This document shows, in pieces, positions 1 to 8,602 of a stretch of DNA of 37,733 nt. Source of the stretch: Actinophytocola sp045807065 (GTDB taxonomy: Bacteria > Actinomycetota > Actinomycetes > Mycobacteriales > Pseudonocardiaceae). The stretch spans positions 1 through 37,733 of the forward strand of contig NZ_JBJMIE010000462.1 of NCBI RefSeq assembly GCF_045807065.1. Direction: 5' to 3'. The position numbers and the translations under genes are program-made. The notes below the pieces were generated by a model, which was not told where the DNA came from, did not search any database, and was given only the letters and a program-made list of their open reading frames with translations. Positions within the stretch are counted from its first letter, which is position 1. Each line of letters starts with the position of its first letter.

Positions 1-26
1 GCGCACACTCACTAGACGGTGTGCGC
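1..26. terminator. Inverted repeat after trxA (candidate terminator)
   Basis: An 8-bp perfect inverted repeat (gcgcacac at 1-8, gtgtgcgc at 19-26) with a 10-nt loop lies 17 bp beyond the trxA stop on the minus strand. There is no U-run, which is usual in high-GC actinomycetes. A GTG start for a further minus-strand gene could also lie here (cwlM follows trxA in mycobacteria), but the window ends too soon to show it. Confidence 0.4.
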
Positions 27-43
27 CGCGTGGCGGTTGCTGC

Positions 44-373
44 TCAGGACAGGAAGTCGGCCAGATCGTTGACCAGCGCCGCCTTCGGACGGGCGCCGAC
101 GATCTCCTTCACCTTCTCGCCACCCTTGAAGACCATGAGCGTCGGGATGGACAGGACCTGGTAGTCCCGCGCGGTCGCGGGGTTGGCGTCCACGTCCAGC
201 TTCGCCACGGTGATCTTGTCCTTGTGCTCGGCGGCGATCTCCTCGAGCACCGGCGCGACCATCCGGCACGGGCCGCACCACGTCGCCCAGAAGTCCACCA
301 GCACCGGCTTGTCGCTGTTCAGGACGGCTTCGTCGAACGAGGCGTCGGTGACTTCGACGGTGTTTCCGGCCAT
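44..373 (-). CDS. trxA: Thioredoxin
   Basis: A 109-residue thioredoxin, the normal family length. The active site WCGPC is at residues 32-36 and the cis-proline loop (SIPT) near residue 76. It reduces protein disulfides in the cytoplasm and is itself recharged by the thioredoxin reductase encoded 41 bp upstream on the same strand. The 41-bp gap to trxB contains a short repeat also found at two other gene boundaries. Co-transcription from the SigR/SigH-like promoter ahead of trxB is likely, giving an oxidative-stress-inducible trxB-trxA unit as in mycobacteria and Streptomyces. The start follows a ggagag ribosome binding site. Confidence 0.97.
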   Translation of the reverse strand: MAGNTVEVTDASFDEAVLNSDKPVLVDFWATWCGPCRMVAPVLEEIAAEHKDKITVAKLDVDANPATARDYQVLSIPTLMVFKGGEKVKEIVGARPKAALVNDLADFLS

Positions 374-390
374 GTTCTCTCCTTAATGAT

Positions 391-413
391 GTTCGCTTCG
401 CAAGCTGCGCTCA
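391..413 (-). repeat. 23-nt gene-boundary repeat, copy 1
   Basis: On the minus strand this reads TGAGCGCAGCTTGCGAAGCG followed by AAC, and it occupies nearly all of the trxB-trxA spacer. It matches a copy at the DUF6049-murJ junction (6379-6401) at 20 of 23 positions and a weaker copy upstream of serS (21010-21032). The two clear copies sit between co-directional genes, suggesting a small dispersed palindromic element rather than coding constraint. Confidence 0.5.
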
Positions 414-414
414 G

Positions 415-1404
415 CTAGTTCTGAGTCGAGGCGTACCCGCCGCCGACGAGTTCGGGTGCCACCTCGGCCTTGGCCTCACCGTGCTCGGCGAGCCAGCGCT
501 CGGCGTCGATCGCGGCCGAGCAGCCGGAGCCGGCAGCCGTGATGGCCTGCCGGTAGGTCCGGTCCACCAGGTCGCCGGCGGCGAACACGCCGTCGAGGTT
601 GGTGTACGTCGTCTGCGGACGCACCGTGACGTACCCGTCCTCGTCCAGCTCGACCTGACCCTTGACGAGCCCGCTGCGCGGGTCGTGACCGATGGCCATG
701 AACAGGCCGGTCACGTCCAGCGTCGACTCCTCGCCGGTCACCGTGTTGCGGATCCGCACACCGGAGACGTTCCCGTCCCCGAGTACCCCCAGTACTTCGG
801 AGTCGAGCTGCCAGCGGATCTTCTCGTTCGCCTTCGCCCGTTCCAGCATGATCTTCGACGCCCGGAACTCCTGGCGCCGGTGCACGATCGTCACCGAGCG
901 GGCGAACTTGGTCAGGAAGGTGGCCTCCTCCATCGCGGAGTCACCGCCGCCCACCACGGCGATGTCCTGGTCGCGGAAGAAGAAGCCGTCACAGGTCGCA
1001 CACGCGGACACGCCGTGTCCGAGCAGCTCCTGCTCGCCGGGCACCCACAGGTAGCGGGCCGCGGCACCCATCGCGAGGATGACCGACTTGGCCGCGTACC
1101 GGACGCCGTTCGCGGTGACGTACTTGACCGCGCCCTGGAGTTGGACCTCCTCGACGTCCTCGGCGCGCAGCTCGGCGCCGAACCGCTCGGCCTGCGTCCG
1201 CATCTGCTCCATGAGGTCCGGGCCCATGATCCCGTCGCGGAAGCCCGGGTAGTTCTCCACCTCGGTGGTGGTCATCAGGGCGCCGCCGAACTGGGTTCCC
1301 TCGAACACCAGCGGTTCGAGCTGGGCTCGGGCCGCGTAGACGGCAGCCGTGTAGCCGGCCGGACCGGACCCGATGATGATCAAGTCCCTGACGTTCTCGG
1401 ACAT
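415..1404 (-). CDS. trxB: Thioredoxin reductase (NADPH)
   Basis: A 329-residue low-molecular-weight thioredoxin reductase. It transfers electrons from NADPH through FAD and a redox disulfide to thioredoxin. Visible motifs: FAD-binding GSGPAG at residues 12-17, redox centre CATC at 135-138, NADPH-binding GGGDSA at 152-157, and the C-terminal FAD motif around AAGDL. It lies upstream of trxA, and the pair forms the cytoplasmic thioredoxin system. A GGAACA-N18-GTT promoter at 1446-1472 precedes it. The anti-sigma and sigM genes lie just upstream on the same strand, but a strong hairpin at 1512-1551 separates them from trxB. Confidence 0.97.
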   Translation of the reverse strand: MSENVRDLIIIGSGPAGYTAAVYAARAQLEPLVFEGTQFGGALMTTTEVENYPGFRDGIMGPDLMEQMRTQAERFGAELRAEDVEEVQLQGAVKYVTANGVRYAAKSVILAMGAAARYLWVPGEQELLGHGVSACATCDGFFFRDQDIAVVGGGDSAMEEATFLTKFARSVTIVHRRQEFRASKIMLERAKANEKIRWQLDSEVLGVLGDGNVSGVRIRNTVTGEESTLDVTGLFMAIGHDPRSGLVKGQVELDEDGYVTVRPQTTYTNLDGVFAAGDLVDRTYRQAITAAGSGCSAAIDAERWLAEHGEAKAEVAPELVGGGYASTQN

Positions 1405-1445
1405 CTGACCTCCGAAGCGGAGCGCTCTTTGACGCGCATTCCTTT

Positions 1446-1472
1446 AACACGATCGTAGGTGCCGGTTGTTCC
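1446..1472 (-). promoter_or_regulatory. SigR/SigH-type ECF promoter of trxB-trxA
   Basis: On the minus strand GGAACA (1467-1472) is followed after exactly 18 nt by GTT (1446-1448), matching the thiol-stress sigma consensus GGAAYA-N17-19-GTT (SigR of Streptomyces, SigH of Mycobacterium). The inferred transcription start is about 35 nt before the trxB ATG. trxBA is a classical SigR/SigH target, which supports the call; the responsible sigma factor itself is not proven here. Confidence 0.65.
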
Positions 1473-1511
1473 GCACGTGTGGCGTGACCGGGCGCACCAT
1501 CCCCACACGAC

Positions 1512-1551
1512 GAAGCCGCGTGCGGGAGACAAGTCTTCCGCACGCGGCTTC
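1512..1551 (-). terminator. Terminator after the anti-sigma gene
   Basis: A perfect 14-bp inverted repeat (gaagccgcgtgcgg at 1512-1525, its complement at 1538-1551) with a 12-nt loop, starting 10 bp beyond the anti-sigma stop codon and about 40 bp upstream of the trxB promoter box. There is no U-tract, as is common for actinomycete terminators. Confidence 0.75.
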
Positions 1552-1561
1552 TCGAGAAGTA

Positions 1562-2344
1562 TCAGCCCAGCGACTGGTCGTTGACGAGCCTGCTGCACTG
1601 CGCATCGACGATCACCAACCGGAAGCGGTGGCCGTCCTCGCCGCCGGCGAGCATCGCCACCGTCGCCGCGTCGCCGTCCACCTTCGCCTCGCGGGAACCG
1701 ATGACCTGTGGGTTCTTGATGCCCAGGTCGGTGAGGCAGCTCTTCAGGCCCTGCTCGTCGGTGAACGAGCCGTAGTCCCTGTGCCCCTGGACCGCGCTGA
1801 TCTCGGGGACGTCGTTGCCCGCCAGCGTCAGCGGCGGCTCGTCGCCACCGCCCGGCTGGACATGCGAGGTGCTGCTCTGTCCCTCGGCGACCGGTGAGCC
1901 GTTGGTCTCCTGGTCACCCGGCAGCGCGACGAACGTGATCGCGGCCGCGGCCGCCGCGGCGGTCAGTACGCCCGCGGCCCACCCCATCCTTCGGTTGCGC
2001 CTGCGCCGGGCCTCGGCCATGTCGACGACCGGGGCGACGCCGGACTGCCGCGTCGGTGCCCTGGCCGGCCGGGACTTCGCCGCCTCCGCGGCGATCGCGG
2101 CGTCGAGCTGGGCCGCGAAGTGCGCCGGCATCGGCTCGACCGGCGCGTCACCGAGCGCGTCGAGGTCCCGCTTGACGCTGTCCAGCGCGGCGAGCACGGC
2201 CTGCGCGTCGGGGTCGCGGTTGACCCGTGCCCACAGGGCCGCGGACTGCCTGGAGTCGAGTGCCCCGGCATGCAGGTCGGCGAGTTCGTCGACAGACCAT
2301 GGCGGCCCGGGTGCGGGTCCCGCCCCTCTGGTGCTGTCAGTCAT
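1562..2344 (-). CDS. Membrane anti-sigma factor for SigM (RsmA-like)
   Basis: A 260-residue single-pass membrane protein: N-terminal cytoplasmic domain (1-118), a basic stop-transfer segment (RRRRNRR), one Ala-rich transmembrane helix (about 120-141), then an extracytoplasmic domain of about 115 residues. Its start codon overlaps the stop of the ECF sigma gene (ATGA), the usual arrangement of a sigma/anti-sigma pair, and the position matches rsmA (Rv3912) beside sigM in Mycobacterium tuberculosis. The classical ZAS motif HxxxCxxC is absent, so zinc- or redox-dependent release is unlikely; regulated proteolysis or an envelope signal is a better guess. The role is inferred from context and topology. 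Confidence 0.8.
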   Translation of the reverse strand: MTDSTRGAGPAPGPPWSVDELADLHAGALDSRQSAALWARVNRDPDAQAVLAALDSVKRDLDALGDAPVEPMPAHFAAQLDAAIAAEAAKSRPARAPTRQSGVAPVVDMAEARRRRNRRMGWAAGVLTAAAAAAAITFVALPGDQETNGSPVAEGQSSTSHVQPGGGDEPPLTLAGNDVPEISAVQGHRDYGSFTDEQGLKSCLTDLGIKNPQVIGSREAKVDGDAATVAMLAGGEDGHRFRLVIVDAQCSRLVNDQSLG

Positions 2345-2967
2345 CGTCCCTCCCCGTGGCGCCGTGCTGGCACGTCTCGCCTGTCAACTGCGCCATCTGG
2401 GACGTTCGCATCTGCATCGGGGTTCCGCAGGTGCCCCAGAACTTTGGCCAGCTTCGCCCGGCCGCGCGCGCACCGGCTCTTCACGGTGCCTTCCGCGATC
2501 CCGAGCATCTTGGCGGTCTCGGCCACCGAGTAGCCCTCGACGTCGACGAGCACGATCGGCACGCGCTGGTCCTCCGACAGCTGGTTGAGCGCCTTCTGCA
2601 CCACGAGCTTGGTTTCCCGCTCCGACATCGAGTCACGCGGCGCGGCCGGCTCCCCCGGGCCGGTCTCCGGCAGCGGGACGGTCGGCCTGGCCAGGCGGCG
2701 GCGGACCCGGTCGAGGCAGGCGTTCACGACGATCCGGTGCAGCCAGGTCGTCACCTGCGACTCCGCGCGGAACGAGCTGGCCGCGCGGAAGGCGGAGATG
2801 AAGGCCTCCTGTAACGCGTCGGACGCCTCCTCCGGGTCGCGAAGGGTGCGCAGGGCGACCGCCCACATCCGATCCCGGTGCCGGCGGACCAACTCCGCGA
2901 AGGCCCGCGGGTCCCCCGCGGCATGAGCCGCGATGAGGTCGGCGTCCGAGCTGGCAGCGGTGGTCAC
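2341..2967 (-). CDS. sigM: ECF RNA polymerase sigma factor SigM
   Basis: A 208-residue ECF sigma factor. Region 2 (about residues 20-75) carries the DALQEAFISAFR core-binding/-10 recognition segment, and region 4 (about 135-185) the helix-turn-helix SVAETAKMLGIAEGTVKSR for the -35 element. Only sigma2 and sigma4 are present, as expected for the ECF class. Its neighbourhood (anti-sigma overlapping downstream, trxBA beyond, the murJ-associated pseudokinase upstream) is the sigM locus of mycobacteria. The GTG start at 2967 has no Shine-Dalgarno but has TATCCT six nt upstream (2974-2979), so the mRNA is probably leaderless. Confidence 0.9.
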   Translation of the reverse strand: MTTAASSDADLIAAHAAGDPRAFAELVRRHRDRMWAVALRTLRDPEEASDALQEAFISAFRAASSFRAESQVTTWLHRIVVNACLDRVRRRLARPTVPLPETGPGEPAAPRDSMSERETKLVVQKALNQLSEDQRVPIVLVDVEGYSVAETAKMLGIAEGTVKSRCARGRAKLAKVLGHLRNPDADANVPDGAVDRRDVPARRHGEGR

Positions 2968-2973
2968 GGGATG

Positions 2974-2979
2974 AGGATA
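2974..2979 (-). promoter_or_regulatory. -10 box of sigM, leaderless transcript
   Basis: TATCCT (TANNNT) lies 6 nt before the GTG start of sigM, which would place transcription initiation on or next to the start codon. Confidence 0.5.
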
Positions 2980-3056
2980 TCGGTCGATGCTTCACCCATT
3001 CGCGGTGTGGCCTCCGACACCTGACGCATGAGCGGTGCTACGGCCAGCGGGCCTCG

Positions 3057-4604
3057 CTACTGCGCGCGTATGAACTGCAGGTCGCCGATCGCCGTCTTGT
3101 TGCCCTCGCCCAGTTTGGTGATCCAGACGAGGACGTACTGGCCCGGCTCCGCGCTGTTCAGCTGGATCTCCGTCTTGCCGCCCTGCAGCGTCGCCTCGCC
3201 GATGACCTTGGTCTCCTCCAGCTTCGGGGTGGGCGACGGCGACGTGCGGATCTGGATCACGGTGCCCGGGCTCGGCGAGTCGACCACGACCGAGGCCAAC
3301 CGCACCGACTCCGCGAACGACGCCATGAGCCCGACGCCCGGCTTGAGCGCGGGGAACTGCTGCTTGTAGGTGTCGGTGTGCCACTCGGTGCCCGGGTCGT
3401 CGTCGGTGGCGAAGCCCGCGCGGCGCGGGTTGTCCGGGGTGCCGCCGACGTTGAACACCTCGACCGACGCCGGCGCGATCGGGCCGGCCGGCTTCGGCGC
3501 GGGCGGCGGGCTCTCGCCGTTCGTCGTCGGCTGCTCGACCACCACCGTGTCGCCGGAGCCGCCGTCGTCACCGAAGAAGTCGATCAGCATCGTGCCGAGC
3601 CAGGCCAGGATCGCGACCACCGCGATCGCGAGCGTGGTGACGCCGATGGCCAGCTTGCGCCGCCGGTTGTGGTCCCGGACGGGTGGCTTGGTGGTCCACA
3701 CCGTCTCGGTGTCCTCGTCGAGCCGCGACACCGGGCCGAGGTACTCGGTCCGCTCCGCGGACTCCGCCGCCTGCCCGAGCACGGTCAGCAGCGTCGCGCT
3801 GGTGTGGATGCCGCCGATCTGGGTGTCCTCGAGGCTGCGGATCGCGACCGTGGACAGCTCCGGCGGCACGTACCCGGACAGCAGGTTCGGCGGCACGATC
3901 GAGCCGTCCGGCGTGACCGGCGCCGTCGGGATGGCCTCCGGGCCGCCCGGCAGCGGCCAGCGGCCGGTGAGCAGCAGGTACAGGATCGCGCCGAGGCCCT
4001 TCACGTCGTCACGTGGCACGGCCTCGGGCAGTGGGCCGGGGAACGCGAGCCGCAGCAGGCCGTCCGGCGTGACGCGGATGCGCTGCGGGTGGTCGACGCC
4101 GAGCACCAGGCCGGCGTGGTGGGCGCGTTCGACGGCCGACGCGAGCGGTTCGAGCAGCCGGGCCGCGTTGGTGGGCGGCAGCGGGTGCTCGGCGATGACG
4201 TCGACCAGGTCGGTGCCGACCGTCCAGTCCGCGACGATGATGCCGAGCAGCCCCTCACCGGGCGAGATGCCGTTGCCGACGCCCAGCACGTCCAGCACGC
4301 GGGCCATGGACGGGTGGGCGAACGCGGCGGCGTGCGCGGCCCGTTCGAGCGTCCGGCGGGCGGCCTGTGCCTTCGGCCCGTTGGTCGGGTCGCCGAGCAG
4401 CACGGTGAGCGCGACGTCGCGGCGCAGCTGGCCGTCGCGGGCACGCCACAGGTGGGCGTCGGCCCGCAGGTCGTGGCCGAACTGGGCGAGCAGCCGGTAC
4501 CGCCCGTCGCCGATGACTGCTCCGGGCAGCAGGAAGCCATCCCCGCCGGGCTCGCCGCCGGGGGTTAACTCGCCGGTCAGTGACTCGGTTCGCTTGGTGA
4601 CCAC
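3057..4604 (-). CDS. Membrane pseudokinase associated with MurJ
   Basis: A 515-residue protein from GTG 4604, chosen because ggggaga lies 6 nt upstream; the open frame extends 12 codons further to 4640. The N-terminal part has a Ser/Thr-kinase-like fold (IGDGRYRLLAQFG glycine loop; DDVKGLGAILYLLLTGRWPL helix F region), but the catalytic HRD and DFG motifs are missing: the loop reads VDHPQRIRV and the DFG position LAFPG. One transmembrane helix near residues 315-337 leads to an acidic/Pro linker and an extracytoplasmic C-terminal domain resembling a discoidin/F5-8C sandwich. In M. tuberculosis the equivalent region is fused to MviN (MurJ), where the phosphorylated pseudokinase binds FhaA. Here it is a separate gene 100 bp downstream of murJ. 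Confidence 0.87.
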   Translation of the reverse strand: MVTKRTESLTGELTPGGEPGGDGFLLPGAVIGDGRYRLLAQFGHDLRADAHLWRARDGQLRRDVALTVLLGDPTNGPKAQAARRTLERAAHAAAFAHPSMARVLDVLGVGNGISPGEGLLGIIVADWTVGTDLVDVIAEHPLPPTNAARLLEPLASAVERAHHAGLVLGVDHPQRIRVTPDGLLRLAFPGPLPEAVPRDDVKGLGAILYLLLTGRWPLPGGPEAIPTAPVTPDGSIVPPNLLSGYVPPELSTVAIRSLEDTQIGGIHTSATLLTVLGQAAESAERTEYLGPVSRLDEDTETVWTTKPPVRDHNRRRKLAIGVTTLAIAVVAILAWLGTMLIDFFGDDGGSGDTVVVEQPTTNGESPPPAPKPAGPIAPASVEVFNVGGTPDNPRRAGFATDDDPGTEWHTDTYKQQFPALKPGVGLMASFAESVRLASVVVDSPSPGTVIQIRTSPSPTPKLEETKVIGEATLQGGKTEIQLNSAEPGQYVLVWITKLGEGNKTAIGDLQFIRAQ

Positions 4605-4704
4605 TGATCTCTCCCCGCCAGAGCGCCCCCAGGCGGTCACGTCCGTATCTGCCGCGTTACTTCGAGCCTACGTGACTCGGCATGTTTACACCTGTTGTTG
4701 CCGA

Positions 4705-6375
4705 CTACCGGCGACGCACCAGTCGGGTGATTCGCGCGACTGCCGGTTGCAGTTCCGGCACCCGGAACAGCGCGAGCAGGCCGAACGCGACGACGATGGT
4801 CACCAACCCCTGAACGGTCATCTCCAGCCAGGCACCGAGCCGCGGGCCCGCGCTGTCCGGCAGGACGAGCCGCAGGAGCAGGTTGGCGCCGTACGCGACG
4901 GCGATGCCGGTGCCCCCGGCGAGGACCGTCTGCACGATCACCCGGACCACCCGCATGCTCTGCAGCCGGCCCAACCGCACCCACAGCCACATCTGGCCGA
5001 GCACCGCGCCGACCACGAACGAGAGCGCGTTGACCAGCATCACGCCGATCACCACGTCCTCGGGCCGCAGCCGGGCGGCCACCAGATACAGCAGTGGGAT
5101 CTTCACCACGGTCATCACGACCATGATCAGCGTCGGCGTGCGGGCGTCCTTCATCGCGTAGAACACCCGCAGCTGCAGCATGACCAGCGCGTACGGCAGG
5201 ATCCCGAACGCCGAGAACGCCAGCGCCACGCCGAGCCGCTCCGCGTTGGCCACGCCCGCGTTGCCGTAGCTGAACAGCGCGACGCCGATGGCCGAGCCGG
5301 CGATCGTGAGCACCGCGGACAGCGGCACCAGCATCACCGTGGACAGCCGGCTGCCGAGCGACAGGTCGTCGATCAGCCGCTCGGTGTCGCCGTCGGCGGC
5401 CGCCCTCGACAGCCGCGGCATGATCGCGGTCAGCAGGGAGACGCCGATGACCCCGTACGGCAGCTGGAACAGCAGCCACGCGTTCGAGTAGATGGCGGCA
5501 CCACCGGCCGCGCCCGCGGTGAGCACCCGCGTGGTGATCACCATGCCGACCTGGCTGATCGCGACGTAGCCGAGGATCCACAGGGCGAGCCCGCCGAACT
5601 CCTTCAGCCGCGAGTCGATGCCCCAGGTCCAGCGGAACCGGAACCCGACGCGGCGCAGCGCCGGCAGCAGCATGACCGCCTGCACCGCGATCCCCGCGGT
5701 CACGCCGAGGCCCAGGACCAGGAGCTTGACGTCGCCCATGCGGACCGGGTCGAGGGAGATCTCGCCGGGTACGACCGCGTAGACCCCGATGGTCACCATG
5801 ATGACCACGTTGTTGATCACCGGCGCCCACGCGGTCGGACCGAAGACGTGCTTGGCCTGCAGGATCGCCGACAGCAGCGCGAAGAGCCCGTAGAACACGA
5901 TCTCCGGCAGCAGCAGGTAGGCGAACGCGGTGGCCAGCCCGGCGTTGGCCTGGCCGGTCGAGTCGTCCATGTACAGCCGGGTGAACAGCGGCGCCAGCGC
6001 GACCGCGATCGCGGTACCGGCGAGCAGCAGCGTCATGCCGACCGTCAGCAGCCGGTTGGTGTAGCCCGCCCCGCCGTCCGGGTCGTCCTGCGCGCGGACC
6101 AGCAGCGGCACGACGACGCTCGCGAGCACGCCGCCGAGCAGCAGCTCGTAGACGATGTTCGGCAGCGTGTTGGCGACCGTGAACGAGTCGTTGACGACCG
6201 TGAGGCCGGCGACCCAGGCCAGCTGGATCTTCCACACGAACCCGGTGATCCGGCTGACGAGCGTCGCGATCGCCATCGAGCCGCTCGCCTTGGCGAGCGA
6301 CGGCTGCGGCGCTCGTGCCCCGGTGCCGGAGGACATGGCCGGCGCCGGGGACGTGCCCCCGCTACGCGTCGTCAT
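4705..6375 (-). CDS. murJ: Lipid II flippase MurJ (MviN)
   Basis: A 556-residue polytopic membrane protein of the MATE/MOP superfamily with about 14 predicted hydrophobic segments. It translocates the peptidoglycan precursor lipid II across the cytoplasmic membrane. Family features are the N-terminal SGSMAIATLVSRITGFVWK segment and the conserved NTLPNIVYELLLGG region. I chose ATG 6375, which overlaps the end of the DUF6049 gene by 14 nt; an in-frame start at 6414 exists but would lie deeper inside that gene. It ends in basic residues without the cytoplasmic pseudokinase and extracellular extension fused to mycobacterial MviN; that part is encoded by the next gene downstream. Confidence 0.95.
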   Translation of the reverse strand: MTTRSGGTSPAPAMSSGTGARAPQPSLAKASGSMAIATLVSRITGFVWKIQLAWVAGLTVVNDSFTVANTLPNIVYELLLGGVLASVVVPLLVRAQDDPDGGAGYTNRLLTVGMTLLLAGTAIAVALAPLFTRLYMDDSTGQANAGLATAFAYLLLPEIVFYGLFALLSAILQAKHVFGPTAWAPVINNVVIMVTIGVYAVVPGEISLDPVRMGDVKLLVLGLGVTAGIAVQAVMLLPALRRVGFRFRWTWGIDSRLKEFGGLALWILGYVAISQVGMVITTRVLTAGAAGGAAIYSNAWLLFQLPYGVIGVSLLTAIMPRLSRAAADGDTERLIDDLSLGSRLSTVMLVPLSAVLTIAGSAIGVALFSYGNAGVANAERLGVALAFSAFGILPYALVMLQLRVFYAMKDARTPTLIMVVMTVVKIPLLYLVAARLRPEDVVIGVMLVNALSFVVGAVLGQMWLWVRLGRLQSMRVVRVIVQTVLAGGTGIAVAYGANLLLRLVLPDSAGPRLGAWLEMTVQGLVTIVVAFGLLALFRVPELQPAVARITRLVRRR

Positions 6376-8599
6376 GGTGTTCGCTCCGCGAGCTCCGCTC
6401 AACGATTTCCTCACCCGACCCCGATGCCGTCCTGGCCTCCTCGGCGCGCGCCGTCCTGATCCGCCGGAAGACGCGGAAGCCGACGAGCAGCACGAGCACC
6501 GCGCCGGCAGTTCCGGTCACGGCCACGCTGATGATGCCGTATGAGGTCGAGTTCAGTTCCAGCCGCACCTGCTGACCCAGCGGGGTACCCCCCGGCGTGG
6601 TCAGCCGGACGTCCACGCTGAACCGGCCGGAGCGGCTGACCTCGACCGGGACGTACCGCGGCGCCGAGCCGCCCGGCGGGATCCGGACGTCCTGGATGGG
6701 CTCCGGCCGCAGGCCGGGCACGGAGCTGAGGCTGATGCGCACAACGATCGTCACCGGCAGCCCGTTGTAGATGGTGACCGGGATCGGGCTGTCCCCCGAC
6801 GCCAGCGAGAGCGGCCGGCCCGGGTTCTTCACCACGACGAGGTTCCGCAGCGCGTCGAGCTGGCCGTCCACGAAGCCGACCGTGTTGGCCGCGTCCTGGA
6901 GGTCGCCGCGCCACGCCGTCGACACGCCGCGCAGCAGGCCGAACTGGATGGGTGCGAGCAGCGAGTTCGGGTCGGCCTTGTTCGTGTTGTCGTCGGCCAT
7001 CGAGTCGAGCATGTCCCGCCGGGTCGCGTTGATCCGCATCACCTCGGCCGTCACCTGGGCGGGGATCTCCGCCGTGCTGTCCTGCGGGGAGAAGGAGAGG
7101 TCACCGGCGGCACCGCCGTCGGGTGCGTTGACCGCCTGGTCGAGCGGCAGCGGGGTGGTGAACCCGCTCGTGAACAGGTTCCCGGCCAGCCTCAGGAAGT
7201 CGGCCAGCTCGGCGCCCGAGGCGAGCCACCGGCGGGGCGGCGTGACCAGCACCTGTCCGCCGGCCCGCTGGTCGAAGGCGGCGCGGTAGACGAGCGCGGC
7301 GAGGCCCTTCTGCACCGAGCCGCCGGTGTCGGCGACGTCGGTGGCGCCGGTGGTCGGGCTGGCGAGGGCGTCGGAGACGAGCGAGTCGACCGGCAGCGCG
7401 CGGACCTTGTTGGCCGTCTGTGTGTTGATCACGTAGGGCGCGCTGCCCTCGACGTTCTGGAGGTGGGCGGGGTCGACCAGCAGGTTCGCCGCGCCGACGT
7501 TCGCCAGGTCGACCATCGAGCGCTGGTCGTACGTGCCGCCGGCGGGCCAGTAGACCCCCTTGAGCGGCTGCATCGACAGCACGTCCCTGACGATCGACGA
7601 GCTGGTGAGCGAGAGCTGGGCGAGGTCGACGGCGCCCGCGCGGGACAGCGCGACCAGGTCGGCGTCCGCGTACGGCACGGCGATGACGCAGTGCCCCGTG
7701 GTCAGGTCCTGGACCGCGCCGAGCCAGTCGGCGGCGGCCTGCCTGCCCTTGCCGGCCACGACCTGGCCGCCGTCGGTCCGCACCTGGTAGCCCTGCGCCA
7801 TCTTCGACACGGTCTGCAGCAGGTCCGGGTCGACCGCGAAGCAGATCGAGCTCAGGAGCTCGCTGTTGGTCTCCGACGCCGTGCTCACCGACTTGACCAG
7901 GTCGAACAGCCGCCCGCCCGCGCCGAGGGAGTCCGCGAGGTCGTCGTCGGTGAGCAGTGTCCGGCCGTCGGTCGTGGGCACCTGGCGCGGCCGCTCGTCC
8001 AGCAGGGGCCACACGATGGTGACGTCGGGTCTGGCGGACTTCGGCCTGGCCTGGGACCCGCCGGGCACCGACAGCACCGGCAGCGCGATCGACACCGCGC
8101 CGAGCCGGGCCTGCTCGCTGTAGTCCGGGCGGCCGTTGACGTTCACGAGCAGCGGGTACACGCCGGGCTCGTCGACCGCCAGCGTGGTGCGGCCGGAACC
8201 GGTGACCGGGATGCTGATCTCGAAGTCGGCGCTGTCCCCCGGCTCCAGCTGCTTGCTGATGTCCTGGAAGGGACCGGCGAAGTTGGTCTCCTGGTTCCGC
8301 AGGTCCCGCAGCTCCCGGTCGGAGCTGACGGCGTTGCCGCGCTGCAGGCGGACGCGGACCTGGTCGAGGCGCCGGTCACCCGTGTTGGTGACCGTGCCCC
8401 TGATGGTGATGGTCGGCGTGTCCGCGGTGACGATCCGCGGCGTGAGCTCGTCGACCTGGAGCCGCATCAGCGACGGCGCGCTGGACACCGGCGGCAGCGG
8501 CTCCCCGATCGGCTGCTGGGCCGACGCGGACAGCGGCGCCGACAGTCCCAGCAGCGCGGCCGCGATCAGTCCCGCGCCGAGCCGCCAGCCGCGCTTCAT
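6362..8599 (-). CDS. DUF6049 family secreted/membrane protein
   Basis: A 745-residue protein with an N-terminal signal peptide (cleavage near ASAQQ, residue 27), a large extracytoplasmic region and one C-terminal transmembrane helix (about 690-712) followed by a short basic/acidic tail. It corresponds to the conserved gene upstream of mviN in Actinobacteria (Rv3909 in M. tuberculosis). The position between a nudix gene (3-bp gap upstream) and murJ (14-nt overlap downstream) indicates one operon and suggests an envelope role linked to peptidoglycan precursor export, although its biochemical function is unknown. The last residues (VERSSRSE) are encoded by a short dispersed repeat. Confidence 0.88.
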   Translation of the reverse strand: MKRGWRLGAGLIAAALLGLSAPLSASAQQPIGEPLPPVSSAPSLMRLQVDELTPRIVTADTPTITIRGTVTNTGDRRLDQVRVRLQRGNAVSSDRELRDLRNQETNFAGPFQDISKQLEPGDSADFEISIPVTGSGRTTLAVDEPGVYPLLVNVNGRPDYSEQARLGAVSIALPVLSVPGGSQARPKSARPDVTIVWPLLDERPRQVPTTDGRTLLTDDDLADSLGAGGRLFDLVKSVSTASETNSELLSSICFAVDPDLLQTVSKMAQGYQVRTDGGQVVAGKGRQAAADWLGAVQDLTTGHCVIAVPYADADLVALSRAGAVDLAQLSLTSSSIVRDVLSMQPLKGVYWPAGGTYDQRSMVDLANVGAANLLVDPAHLQNVEGSAPYVINTQTANKVRALPVDSLVSDALASPTTGATDVADTGGSVQKGLAALVYRAAFDQRAGGQVLVTPPRRWLASGAELADFLRLAGNLFTSGFTTPLPLDQAVNAPDGGAAGDLSFSPQDSTAEIPAQVTAEVMRINATRRDMLDSMADDNTNKADPNSLLAPIQFGLLRGVSTAWRGDLQDAANTVGFVDGQLDALRNLVVVKNPGRPLSLASGDSPIPVTIYNGLPVTIVVRISLSSVPGLRPEPIQDVRIPPGGSAPRYVPVEVSRSGRFSVDVRLTTPGGTPLGQQVRLELNSTSYGIISVAVTGTAGAVLVLLVGFRVFRRIRTARAEEARTASGSGEEIVERSSRSEHHDDA
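6379..6401 (-). repeat. 23-nt gene-boundary repeat, copy 2
   Basis: On the minus strand TGAGCGGAGCTCGCGGAGCG followed by AAC. It lies at the extreme 3' end of the DUF6049 gene, just upstream of the murJ start, and encodes part of the protein's C-terminal tail. It is 20/23 identical to copy 1 in the trxB-trxA spacer. Confidence 0.5.
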
Positions 8600-8602
8600 T
8601 GT

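Noticed and set aside
3370..6459. A 1029-codon open frame on the plus strand
   Set aside because: It runs antisense through the pseudokinase and murJ; its product is Arg/His/Gln/Asp-rich nonsense, as expected from the third-codon GC bias of the real genes.
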